Part shown: positions 43,858-52,968 of the stretch, one piece after another | Layout: every line of letters starts with the position of its first letter | Position numbering within the stretch: the first letter of the stretch is position 1 | Source: Rhizobium sp. 16-488-2b | Lineage (GTDB): Bacteria > Pseudomonadota > Alphaproteobacteria > Rhizobiales > Rhizobiaceae | Length of the DNA: 64,000 nt | Direction of reading: 5' to 3' | NCBI RefSeq assembly: GCF_017741815.1 | Contig: NZ_JAGHMF010000045.1 | Span: 1-64,000, forward strand | Notes under the pieces: generated by a model | Told to the model about the DNA's origin: nothing | The model's database searches: none | The model's input: the letters and a program-made list of their open reading frames with translations, nothing else | Program-made: the position numbers and the translations under genes

Positions 43858-46326
43858 TTACCTCGTCCCGCGGACAACACCAGCTGTCCGCACATTTCGA
43901 TTTTTTGCATCAAAGACAGAGCGGCCCCTATTTGCCGGGGACGCCAGATAGCGTGTGATCCAAGGCGTAGCGCTTATTTCGGAATCTACGATCGATACGA
44001 GCCTTCGAAGGGACGAGACCGTTCCCGCGGTGGCCGGGTAAATGTAGCGCCATGAACCGATCCCGAGTTCGAGGCCTGGGTTGGTCGCTGTTCTATCGGA
44101 AAGCCAACGCGCCCAGCTTGCAGGCAGATGTATTCTGTTACGGGTTCCGACGATCACCTCGCCGTCGATACGGAAGAGTGACTGCTTGCTTCGGGAAAAG
44201 TGCGCCATGATCGCCAGCGCGGGCGACACATAATTTGTGGGAGCGAGCCCTGGAACCAAGGATCGATAGAGATAGGGATTGCGGTGGTCGTCTCCCTTGG
44301 CAAGCCTGTAAAGACCCTCCGAGGGCTTGTCCGCGAACTCGAATGCGAAATAGCCACCAGCTTCATCAAGACGTCCGATGGGGTCATAACCATAGACGCC
44401 GCTTCTGTCGCCGGGATGGATCGATGCAAGCTTTGCCGACGAAGGGTTGCCGAGCTCGATGCGTCTGAGAAAAATCTGCTGCTGGGCAGCGTCACGCGTC
44501 TTGATGAGGTACCGAGGAAGCGACCATCGAGAAGGGCCGTGCGAGACCTCAAGTTCAGCACCTATCCTTGCACAAACCGCCTCAAGACGCTCGACAACAG
44601 CTATGGGCGTCGGACCGCCTATCCTTATGATCCTGTTTCCGATCCTTTCAGCGGTGATCTCTCGTTGCAGAAGCCGCCGCGCTGGAAACGAGCGGAGAAG
44701 TACCGAGTCGAACCATCCCGAGTCGACAAAGAGGCGTAACGCGTCCCAGCCACTTGGAGCGTCGTTCAGCCCTGCTGAAAGCGCTTTGCTCGCGATGTCA
44801 TAAGCTTCGCCCACCGAAAGCCCGCGCACTGACCGGGCGTACAGTGCTTCGCCAAGTGTAATCATGTCCTCACAAGCATGATGACGCTCGCCAGGCCAAT
44901 CCTCCATATCGGAACCAAGCGCGGGAACGGTGTCGTGGTAATATTCGTCCTCGCTGATCTCTAAAGCCTCATCGAAAGCGCGCCGCCGTCGAGGGTCTAT
45001 TTCATTCGCCGTAGGAACGAGCAGTGTTTCTCTTCGCTCTTTGCCGGCGAAAGCGACAGCCGTTCCGCGAAATGGTCCTCCGAGCACGGACCATCCACTG
45101 GGGCCGCTTTGGGTTGCTACTTCCCTGCCGTTTATCTCAATTCTTGGCGGCAAAAGTCCTTGAGAGGAGAACACGGGCGCGAGAGGGGGACGGCCCAGAT
45201 AGGCTCCACCGATACGAATGCCACCGTGCCAACCAAAATCCTTCGCGCCCGAGGCTGCCTGATCCTTGCCATCGGCTGACACTTCGAGACGAGCAAGAAC
45301 CCAATCGCTATCGACAGAACGCGAGCCCGTCACATTTCCTGCTCGGGCAAGCTTTGAACGGTGAAGCAGCCTGATCCGCGAGCCATCGTTATCAGTAGAA
45401 ACAAACCGGCTAAGTCCTACTGGCTCCAGTGGCACGTCACCGATCTTGATTGAGCGGGCGATCTGTCCCGGAACAAATTTGATGGCATCGTCGGGCCCGG
45501 TGATCCTCACCTTTTTTCCTAGCGGAGAGACGCGGAACATCTCGAATTCTCCGAACTCGCCTTCCGCTATCTCTAATGCTTCAAGCGCTGCCTGCTCGGC
45601 AACGATCCCGTACCATGCGTTCCAGAATGGCGTTTCCATATACTCACGGCCGCCGAATCTGCGCGCGCGGTCAAATAGATCAAAATTGTATTCAAAGGAT
45701 TGCATGGACCTGTCGGCGATAATCCTCCGAGACGTCCGAATTCGATTGGAGACAAGTAGTGGATTGAGAAGATCTTCGTGATCCATCACCTGTCGCAGCT
45801 TCCGCATTGCCGCCTTGTCCCGCCACGTGGGGAAAGCAATCCGCAGGGTTCTGCCGATCTGGCTATGAGGCTTGACTTCAGGCAGCCTAAGCTCGATGCC
45901 GTGGTCTCTGAGCAGATAAGCCGCTAGGTGCTCCCACATGGGATTCAGTCCGCGCAAGATCGCACCCTGATACCTATCGTTTAGGTGCCTTTCGAGCATC
46001 AAACGAAAGTCTCGCTCGCCGCGCTGTCGCATTTTGACGGAGGTTTGCATCCAGCATACAAGGATCAGAATGCGCAGGTAGTCTGGCTTTCCGCTGGAGG
46101 TAGGAGGCGAGAGCTCGCCGCTTAGGTAGTCTCGAAGGAGCGTCCGTCGAGGAAGCGATGTCACAAGCGCTGCTTGAGCTTGCTCAAGATCGCTCTTGCG
46201 GAAGAGCTCCACAAGGTCTTCGTCAGAGACGCAAACGCTTCCTATCGGTCCTTCACTCCCCGGACCAAGAAAGAACCTTTCAAGGCACAGTTCCTCAATC
46301 CCTGTCACGGGCCTCTCCCAAAACAC
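43858..46326 (-). CDS. druF: DruF-like protein of Druantia type II
   Basis: An 822-aa protein without recognised enzymatic motifs, mixed alpha/beta and Arg-rich. It is assigned by place: between the DruM-type methyltransferase and the DruG-like gene, with 37 bases to the former and two to the latter. The sequence has several blocks with Arg/Trp/Gly patterns of a nucleic-acid-binding look (PLAPVFSSQGLLPPRIEING, FGWHGGIRIGGAYLG). It is an operon member whose biochemical role is unknown. Confidence 0.6.
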   Translation of the reverse strand: MFWERPVTGIEELCLERFFLGPGSEGPIGSVCVSDEDLVELFRKSDLEQAQAALVTSLPRRTLLRDYLSGELSPPTSSGKPDYLRILILVCWMQTSVKMRQRGERDFRLMLERHLNDRYQGAILRGLNPMWEHLAAYLLRDHGIELRLPEVKPHSQIGRTLRIAFPTWRDKAAMRKLRQVMDHEDLLNPLLVSNRIRTSRRIIADRSMQSFEYNFDLFDRARRFGGREYMETPFWNAWYGIVAEQAALEALEIAEGEFGEFEMFRVSPLGKKVRITGPDDAIKFVPGQIARSIKIGDVPLEPVGLSRFVSTDNDGSRIRLLHRSKLARAGNVTGSRSVDSDWVLARLEVSADGKDQAASGAKDFGWHGGIRIGGAYLGRPPLAPVFSSQGLLPPRIEINGREVATQSGPSGWSVLGGPFRGTAVAFAGKERRETLLVPTANEIDPRRRRAFDEALEISEDEYYHDTVPALGSDMEDWPGERHHACEDMITLGEALYARSVRGLSVGEAYDIASKALSAGLNDAPSGWDALRLFVDSGWFDSVLLRSFPARRLLQREITAERIGNRIIRIGGPTPIAVVERLEAVCARIGAELEVSHGPSRWSLPRYLIKTRDAAQQQIFLRRIELGNPSSAKLASIHPGDRSGVYGYDPIGRLDEAGGYFAFEFADKPSEGLYRLAKGDDHRNPYLYRSLVPGLAPTNYVSPALAIMAHFSRSKQSLFRIDGEVIVGTRNRIHLPASWARWLSDRTATNPGLELGIGSWRYIYPATAGTVSSLRRLVSIVDSEISATPWITRYLASPANRGRSVFDAKNRNVRTAGVVRGTR

Positions 46327-46363
46327 GACTTGGATTTAGCTAGTTTTCTTTAGCTAGAACATT

Positions 46364-48175
46364 TCACAGCGAAATCTCGGAACCGGAACCCAACGCCGAG
46401 ACATCCTCCGGAAACGCCGTTTTGAGCACCAGTTGCGGTCCTTGCAATCGGTCTGCGTCCAATCCCTCGGGCTCGGCAAAATCGAGCCGGCCATGAATTG
46501 TCTTTTTGGAGCGACCAAATCGCAGGACGCTTTCGCGCGACGTCTCGCACATCCTGGGCAGTCTTACCGCTTCAACTTCCAACAGTCTCACGTGCAAAAG
46601 CTTCATGCGCGCCCTGAGATATCGGACAGGAACCTCCACTTCTATTGCGCATCCTTGCTGCGCCAGCACGGCAAAGACTTGAACGAGTGCCCGGTCAATA
46701 GCGTCGACGCCGCCGATCTTGACGAGAGGTGCAGAAAACAAACCTGCCGGCGCCGCAGCCTCAAAGCTTTCGCTGTAGATGCGCCCGATATCCTGATCGA
46801 GAAATCGGTCGCGACTCACGCGCCATTCGTCACGTCGACGATAGCGAAACGGCATTTCCGTGAGGCGATAGCCGTTGGACGTGATTTCGTCTGCGGCAAT
46901 AGGCTCCCCCCAGCCTGCTGGCCAGTAAGTCCCTCCACCATAGCCGTTGCGCGAACGCTCGGAATCGTTCCTGCGATTCGTAAAACGCCGAACCATTTTC
47001 GGCAACTTTTTGCCATTGGCCAATGCATCAGCCGTTATTCGCGCAGGAACTCCCTCCCCGCCATCCGCAATGTGCCGGATGAGCTTGGACATAAAATAGG
47101 GCGGCACCGCGTTCCCAACCTGCCGATACTGGGCCTGACGAGGCCCGACGAATTCAAAGTCGTCGGGAAAACCCTGCAATCGCGCACCTTCCCGGACGGT
47201 CAGGGGACGATCGTGGATCGGATGTGTAAAACATCCTGATGTGACGTTGCCGAAACCTGCGGTGATCGTATAGGCCGGAGCAGCTTCGTGCAGGCGTCCA
47301 TACAAAGTGGCGTAGTCCGTCAACCGCACCCGGCGGAAGCGGTCTGGCAGCAACGCGGGCGGAACGTCTTTCCACGAACCTCCCTGTGGAACTGTGGCAA
47401 TCCTTCTGCGATTTATTTCTGTCAGCGTGTTGCAGTGATGGTTCGTCACAATCCCGGATGCGTTGGCCACGAAATTTTGGAACTCGGTCAGGTGCCGGGC
47501 ATGGTCGACGTGAGCAACGGTTTTCGAAACCATCGTGGGTTCGAGCAAATCGCCGATCGCCTCGGAAACGTTGACGTACTCGGAGAGTGAAGACGTCGCT
47601 CTTGGCGCGTGGCTCGGCTTCGGGAACATCGACGGCTTTGGATCGATCGTAGCGACCAAGATGAAGCGATGCCTCAACTGAGGAAGACCGTACTCCGCCA
47701 TATTAACGACGTCGGCGAACACGTTGTACCCGCGCTCTTCGAACAGCCGAAAGAGTTCCTTCACGATGACTAGGTTGCGACCGTAGACGACACCGGGAAC
47801 GTTCTCCATGATGACGTGTCGGGGCTTTCGACCTGCAGCAGAGAAGCCGTCGAGCAGCCTTATGAAATGCACGAAGAGGGCGTTTCGAGGGTCATCGAGA
47901 TGAAACACGCCCATCGTACTGACGGCTTGACAGGTGGGACCCGCAAAAAACCAGTCAATCTTTTCGATGCCTGTTCGAGCGATAACGTCGTTTGCCGAGA
48001 TCAATGACACGTCGCAGCAATCGACCTGTGCTTCCGGATGAGCTTTTTTAAAGGTGGCGGCCGCGTGCTTGTCGATGTCAAGCGCCCACCTCAGCTCCAG
48101 GTCGGGCAGAGCAGCAGCTGCGCCGGCCGACATACCACCGCAGCCGGAATAAAGATCAATTGCAATTTGCCCCAT
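46364..48175 (-). CDS. druM: DruM-type cytosine-5 DNA methyltransferase
   Basis: A 603-aa enzyme from MGQIAIDLYSGCGGMSAG (motif I); I place the start here because the 70 upstream codons of the open frame show no domain. Motif IV is GPTCQAVS with Thr in place of the usual first Pro but the catalytic Cys kept; then MENVPGVV (VI), QLRHRFILV (VIII), LQGFPDDF, and QVGNAVPPYF (X). The C-terminal ~220 residues are an extra domain. As first gene of the druMFGE-like operon it should mark host DNA so that the system spares it, as in Druantia type II. Confidence 0.8.
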   Translation of the reverse strand: MGQIAIDLYSGCGGMSAGAAAALPDLELRWALDIDKHAAATFKKAHPEAQVDCCDVSLISANDVIARTGIEKIDWFFAGPTCQAVSTMGVFHLDDPRNALFVHFIRLLDGFSAAGRKPRHVIMENVPGVVYGRNLVIVKELFRLFEERGYNVFADVVNMAEYGLPQLRHRFILVATIDPKPSMFPKPSHAPRATSSLSEYVNVSEAIGDLLEPTMVSKTVAHVDHARHLTEFQNFVANASGIVTNHHCNTLTEINRRRIATVPQGGSWKDVPPALLPDRFRRVRLTDYATLYGRLHEAAPAYTITAGFGNVTSGCFTHPIHDRPLTVREGARLQGFPDDFEFVGPRQAQYRQVGNAVPPYFMSKLIRHIADGGEGVPARITADALANGKKLPKMVRRFTNRRNDSERSRNGYGGGTYWPAGWGEPIAADEITSNGYRLTEMPFRYRRRDEWRVSRDRFLDQDIGRIYSESFEAAAPAGLFSAPLVKIGGVDAIDRALVQVFAVLAQQGCAIEVEVPVRYLRARMKLLHVRLLEVEAVRLPRMCETSRESVLRFGRSKKTIHGRLDFAEPEGLDADRLQGPQLVLKTAFPEDVSALGSGSEISL

Positions 48176-48353
48176 GATTCTCCCCGAATTCAAGCAATGG
48201 TAGCAAACGCGTCTAAAGCAATCGACCCCCATTTTGGGGTGTTTTCTAAGTTTTTTGAAGAAGCGACGACTGAAGCTTCCGGTCTGTGCTAGCGCTTCTT
48301 TCGGATCGACTTCGGCAACCTCGGTACGACCAGCGCTACGTACTCTCGTGACC

Positions 48354-50366
48354 TTAAAAGGGGGTCGTGGCCACCAAGTCGGCAAATTCGGAAGGTGGGT
48401 GCGGCGGCAATCCCAATCTTTTGCGATTTTCAGGCGCGCCCAGATCCGTTTTGCGGGCGGCGACTTGAGAGCTTATAACCTGATGCAGGAACCCGGTGAT
48501 TGGTAAACCGGCCATCTTGGCCTGACGGGCAAGTTCGCTGGCGTACTCCTGGCGGCGATCGAACTCGAAGACAAGCTCATCTTTTAGTATCCTTGCCGCG
48601 GCATTCAGAGCCGACAGTCCTCCTGCAACTACACAGGCAGCAGAAAGCTGAAGGTCATCGATCCTGTTGCTGTCGACTCGCAGTCGAAGTATTTGGACGG
48701 CTGCGGCAACGACTTCCTCGTCCGTAGATCGTACCTCGAATGCCTCAGGCGCGAGGGAACGGTAAAATTCGAAGTCGTGAACTCCGTTGAAGGCCAGGAC
48801 GGACAAGAGGCCTCTCAGCTCTGTATCTCGATTAAAAGCTTCAACGATAGGCTGCACTGGGCCCTTGAGAGCTCTTGTGCCAGTCCTTCCTAGTTGATCC
48901 GCGAGCTTCGCCACTCGAGGGTCCTGCCACACCGTTCTGGAAGCACTGAATATCGTGCGCCGCTCTGCGGTAGGGATGCTTCCGGGGATAAGAACCGAAA
49001 AATACTTGTCGACGTAGCGTGTCATCGCTTTCCGATTTCGCGGACTGTCGGTCAGGAGCCACGTCGCCAACCACAACAGACGGCTCACCTTGACCGGATT
49101 GGTAGTTCGATCAGCGATATCCATGATATCTGAAAGGCTTAGCCCGTCACTGTTCCCTGTGCGGAACCCAGCCGTGAACGCCGGAATCCCTTGCCAAGCA
49201 ATACGGGAGTCGATGTAAGTTCCATTCGTCCAACTTTCGAAGTCGGCTTTGCTGGATGGAACCTTCTCAATTCGAGCTTCGGCCGCCTTCCATTCATCAA
49301 GATCGCCGAAATCGCCATCCTCTGCCGACACAGCAAGCGTCTCGGCATCTTTTCCTTCGTTAAGTTCGTAGATCAGACTTTGAAGTGGCCACGGCACTCT
49401 GAGCCTGGCTATGCTCGTCGAAGTTCGTGAGACAGCCACCGCTCGGATCGCCGATGCTAGCGTGAGTTTGCTTGGCTCAGCGGCAAAATGCGCGATCGCC
49501 TTCGCAGTCGGCCAACCGTCGCTGTCGAGGCTACCGGCAGATGCGTATGCTTTCTTCGCTCCGTCAAGGGTCATGTAGCCTGTCGCGAATCCTTTTGCGG
49601 CCTGTACCGTGAGATCGTTCGGCACGATGTTAAATCCAGGGATCTTCAGCGCGTCGTACAACAATATCGTCTTTAAGTGTGAACGCTCGACGTCCTCGGG
49701 ATCATGGTTGAAAAAGCGGACGAAGTACCTCAGGTACATTGACTCGCCAGCTCGTCGCTGGGCGTCGATTACTTTCGGGAAAAGGATCTTGGGAAGGACG
49801 GGAGCGGACTCCGCCAGTATGACCATAAGCTTCTTGTGATCGCTCGCGAACACAGTTTCGATCAGCCGAAACGCTTCCGCATTGGTTGAGCCTAAGAGAC
49901 ACAGAATATGAAACGCGTTCGAGACGGCAATGCGATCGTCTGAATTTAGACGTGCGGAGAGTTCCTCGAAGAAAGTCTCCGCATGCGCTTCAGCCGCCAT
50001 GGTTAGACGCCGATCGAACTGCCCAGTCGTATCCAGCAGCGCGACCGCGCGCTTGACCAACATGGCCTGGAAGCGTGGAGACGATTGCGCAACACTATCA
50101 GCGATGAGGTCAAGGGCAAGGCGTGCGCCTGCATTGATATATCGTGCGTCAGGGTCGAGATCTCCCCGTTCAAGGGAGTCGGCAATGTTGATTACCTGCT
50201 CCCGCAGGTGCACCGTGAAAGTGGTAGAGAAAATTCGGCTGGAAGCGATACGGAACACATTGCGCCAATGCGCGCTTGAAGCAACCGCGCGCATTCTTTG
50301 GATAAGATGTCTCGCCGCCACCGAACATGCTTGCCGCTGCCAAATACTCTTGAAGCGAGCGAACAT
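48354..50366 (-). CDS. C-terminal part of the NACHT protein, split by a frameshift
   Basis: A 670-codon frame encoding a helical repeat region (LIQRMRAVASSAHWRNVFRI, then HLREQVINIADSLERGDLD). It reads as the direct continuation of the NACHT frame upstream: removing one T near 50309 joins ...EYLAAASMFGGGET to LIQRMRAVASSAHW... in one phase. The first ~20 codons of this frame are therefore out-of-phase sequence. The repeats would be the sensor domain that detects phage protein in NACHT/Avs-type defence. Whether the shift is real, programmed or a sequencing error cannot be told here. Confidence 0.75.
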   Translation of the reverse strand: MFARFKSIWQRQACSVAARHLIQRMRAVASSAHWRNVFRIASSRIFSTTFTVHLREQVINIADSLERGDLDPDARYINAGARLALDLIADSVAQSSPRFQAMLVKRAVALLDTTGQFDRRLTMAAEAHAETFFEELSARLNSDDRIAVSNAFHILCLLGSTNAEAFRLIETVFASDHKKLMVILAESAPVLPKILFPKVIDAQRRAGESMYLRYFVRFFNHDPEDVERSHLKTILLYDALKIPGFNIVPNDLTVQAAKGFATGYMTLDGAKKAYASAGSLDSDGWPTAKAIAHFAAEPSKLTLASAIRAVAVSRTSTSIARLRVPWPLQSLIYELNEGKDAETLAVSAEDGDFGDLDEWKAAEARIEKVPSSKADFESWTNGTYIDSRIAWQGIPAFTAGFRTGNSDGLSLSDIMDIADRTTNPVKVSRLLWLATWLLTDSPRNRKAMTRYVDKYFSVLIPGSIPTAERRTIFSASRTVWQDPRVAKLADQLGRTGTRALKGPVQPIVEAFNRDTELRGLLSVLAFNGVHDFEFYRSLAPEAFEVRSTDEEVVAAAVQILRLRVDSNRIDDLQLSAACVVAGGLSALNAAARILKDELVFEFDRRQEYASELARQAKMAGLPITGFLHQVISSQVAARKTDLGAPENRKRLGLPPHPPSEFADLVATTPF

Positions 50367-52314
50367 CGAAGGAAATGCGCCCTTCTATCCGGCTCCCGAT
50401 TAGTACGAGCCTGTTCGTTGCCACGGCGACGAGGTGGTCGGTCATCTCGTCGATGGCCGAGGTCGGCTGTTCCTCTTCGATCAGCATCGAAGCGATCACT
50501 GCCCGAAACTGGGATTCGCTGAAGTAAGAACCAGTCCTGCCTGACACTTCTGACTCGACCTGCAGCAACCACCCACATGTCTGGTGCAGCTTGTCGATGA
50601 GGAGCACATGTTTTCTTATGAAATCTCCGGGCGCGCCTGGCTTTACCGACTCGCGATCCCGCAAGAGCCCGTAGTAACGATCAAACAAAGTCCACTTATC
50701 CCTCGGAATGTTTCCTTTGAGGAATGAAATGCCGAAGAGAATTGCGACTTGGAGAGGCGAAGATGTCAGCAGGGCCGTACTCGGATCGCGGCAGGCCAGC
50801 GCGATGTCCGCCAGAATTTCCTCCTTGCGATGTTCTTCCGTGACTCTGATGTTTGCGAGCTTGGTGGCGTAATCTACTGCTTGTTCGCTGCTGAGGGGCA
50901 CTAGATGCCAGTGCTCCCAGTGACTAGAGTCCAGATCGTTATCGTACCCCTGGGGCCTCGTAGTCACGAGTGCAAGCACATCCGCCGATGAAGCGTAAAC
51001 CTCATCCCAGAAGCCCTCGATAGCATGCAACACGGCTCCCCTGTTGGCGGAAGGCGGGACTTCATCCAGACCGTCGAAAACGAACAGGGTCGGGAAAGCC
51101 TCGAGCAGTTTCCTGATCTGGGGAACGCCGACTGCTTCATTCGTCTTGGCGGCAAGAGTCTGTGCAAGGAACCCGAGGACAGTGAGGTCTCCATGAGCAC
51201 GCAATGCGTCAGCTAGTGCCGGTAGCTCTAATCTGAAGGGCAATCTGGCAGGTCCCACCGCTGGCAAACCTAACTCGTGAGCCGCGCGTCTTATCTCATC
51301 GACTGCTTGTTCGGTCTCCGGGCCAAGGTTGAGCCCTACTGTTTCTTTTAGCAGCCGCGCCCTTAGAAGCTGGCATAGAAACTGTCCGATGGTGGACTTG
51401 CCTTGTCCCGGTCCACCCATAACGACGATCCGGTTACGCTGCGGTCCCGGACGCCTCATCACGCTCAACGAGCTCGGATCGAGTTTGTCGCACGCAATAG
51501 CAAGAATGGTTGAGACACATAGCCTCGGGTCATCCTCGTTTTCATCGGCGCCGTAGTCGGGAAATTCGAACTCGGGTTCGGAGTCCCGAGAGACATCGTC
51601 GTCCGATCCGATCGTATAAGCTTCAGGCGGCTCAACCGGTACAAGAACAGGCAAATCAACAAATACGTGCTCGAGTGCAACGGGGCGAATTGTGTCGTGT
51701 CCAGCGTCGCGGAGGCGTGCATCTCGATCGGAGCGAACATCCTTCGACAAAGCGATGGGAAGGGCCCGTTTCATATCGGTGCCCACTAGCAGATCCATAA
51801 GCTGTGCCAGTACGTCGCTCGGCGTCAGCCAAGCTGCGTATGAACGGCGGATTTCGGAAGCGTCGTCCAGCAGAGCATGAAGCTCGTCTGCGGCCCAGAC
51901 ATGCCAGCCTTTGAGACCAAGCCTTTTCGCGAATTTCCGGAAAGTTGCTTCGATCAGATCCTTCCCGCCGATTTGAGGCAGCCCAGAAAGCGTCACGTTA
52001 GAGCAGAGAAGATAAAATTCCGGCCGCTTGAGATTTGGTCTATCCAAAAACTTCTGCAGATCTTTGGATAGCTGCCCTGCAAGCCAGCGTGCGTCTTCTA
52101 TCCCGCCAACGCAATTCTCACGGCACTTCGCTTGCACCACGGTGTAACCATGCCACTGTTTTCCCTCGAAACCTTTCAGCTTTCCCGAATATGTGGCCTC
52201 TCTCCCTCCGTCACGTCCGGATCCGAAAACGACGGTGCCAGGGCCGAACTCCTTTTTTACCAAAGCTTGGATCAAGCGCTCGAAAGCTTGGTGAGAAAGT
52301 CGGTCAAATCGCAT
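50170..52314 (-). CDS. REase-NACHT defence NTPase (N-terminal part, frameshifted)
   Basis: From MRFDRLSHQAFERLIQALV (start at 52314; the frame is open to 52398). The N-terminal ~150 residues are a Mrr-like PD-(D/E)xK nuclease: GSGRDGGREATYSG followed by YTVVQAKCRE (QxK). A linker leads to the NACHT STAND NTPase with Walker A MGGPGQGKSTIGQF and Walker B LFVFDGLDEV, then winged-helix sequence. Such proteins assemble on sensing phage and cleave DNA. The frame ends at 50170 after leaving phase near 50309; its true continuation is 48354-50366, giving an intact length of about 1320 aa. Downstream, same strand, is the Druantia operon. Confidence 0.8.
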   Translation of the reverse strand: MRFDRLSHQAFERLIQALVKKEFGPGTVVFGSGRDGGREATYSGKLKGFEGKQWHGYTVVQAKCRENCVGGIEDARWLAGQLSKDLQKFLDRPNLKRPEFYLLCSNVTLSGLPQIGGKDLIEATFRKFAKRLGLKGWHVWAADELHALLDDASEIRRSYAAWLTPSDVLAQLMDLLVGTDMKRALPIALSKDVRSDRDARLRDAGHDTIRPVALEHVFVDLPVLVPVEPPEAYTIGSDDDVSRDSEPEFEFPDYGADENEDDPRLCVSTILAIACDKLDPSSLSVMRRPGPQRNRIVVMGGPGQGKSTIGQFLCQLLRARLLKETVGLNLGPETEQAVDEIRRAAHELGLPAVGPARLPFRLELPALADALRAHGDLTVLGFLAQTLAAKTNEAVGVPQIRKLLEAFPTLFVFDGLDEVPPSANRGAVLHAIEGFWDEVYASSADVLALVTTRPQGYDNDLDSSHWEHWHLVPLSSEQAVDYATKLANIRVTEEHRKEEILADIALACRDPSTALLTSSPLQVAILFGISFLKGNIPRDKWTLFDRYYGLLRDRESVKPGAPGDFIRKHVLLIDKLHQTCGWLLQVESEVSGRTGSYFSESQFRAVIASMLIEEEQPTSAIDEMTDHLVAVATNRLVLIGSRIEGRISFDVRSLQEYLAAASMFGGGETSYPKNARGCFKRALAQCVPYRFQPNFLYHFHGAPAGAGNQHCRLP

Positions 52315-52434
52315 TTTGGCAACCGTGGAAGTGTTTTGATGATCCGCTGGATAACACATGTTGCTACCGCTTCCACGGGATATTCTTACGATCTGCAATC
52401 AAGGGCCGCGTTCGTTGCGAGACTGAGGCGCCGG

Positions 52435-52743
52435 TTAGGCTCGGCTACCCCGTACATCAATGACCCTAGAGGCGCTCTGGATCAGTTGAGCGAAGGCGCG
52501 ACTGTCGATGCCGTCCGCCTGATTGAGCATTGCGATTAGTGGGTCGTTGATGACCTCGTTGACCGATAGCTCGTTCATCGGTGATGCCACCATAGTACGG
52601 TTACGCCACATGACATTCTCGGACAACGTGGGATAGGCCTCGGCCTCGGAAAAGATATTCAAATCTCGCAGCAACGTCTGTCCCGCTAAGTGGACATAGC
52701 GGGAGCTTGCTGGGACTGGTGCAAATGCGTTGGCCGGGTGCAT
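52435..52743 (-). CDS. Small hypothetical protein, 102 aa
   Basis: Begins MHPANAFAPVPASSRYVHLA; the frame opens four codons earlier. The C-terminal half (VINDPLIAMLNQADGIDSRA) resembles short uncharacterised proteins frequent in rhizobia that end in a DPLI-xML-xAD helix. It precedes the NACHT gene by 120 bases on the same strand and could be its leader gene or a chromosomal relic next to the TnpB-related element. Function unknown. Confidence 0.5.
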   Translation of the reverse strand: MHPANAFAPVPASSRYVHLAGQTLLRDLNIFSEAEAYPTLSENVMWRNRTMVASPMNELSVNEVINDPLIAMLNQADGIDSRAFAQLIQSASRVIDVRGSRA

Positions 52744-52805
52744 ATTATGCCTCAATAGCGGTTGACTTTGAGGCGTTGTAATTGTCAGCCATCAACAGAA
52801 GCAAT

Positions 52806-52819
52806 CATACGATCGTATG
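52806..52819. promoter_or_regulatory. 14-base perfect palindrome
   Basis: CATACGATCGTATG is fully self-complementary and lies just outside the left inverted repeat of the TnpB-related element and ~60 bases upstream of the leftward small gene. It may be an operator for that operon or an insertion target motif. Confidence 0.35.
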
Positions 52820-52834
52820 CCGTGGCTCAGACAG

Positions 52835-52865
52835 TGATATCGGGTATTCGTCACAAATGGTTGAA
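52835..52865 (+). repeat. Left terminal inverted repeat
   Basis: Pairs with 54831-54863. Immediately inside it is a perfect hairpin GGCGC-GGAAG-GCGCC (52868-52882). Confidence 0.7.
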
Positions 52866-52968
52866 GCGGCGCGGAAGGCGCCCTGAAAAGATTCCTACCG
52901 AAGGCACTTGCGGCCGATCAATTTTGCCCGGACCATTCCTATAGGGTTGGTTTGCGGGGCGCGTTCGG

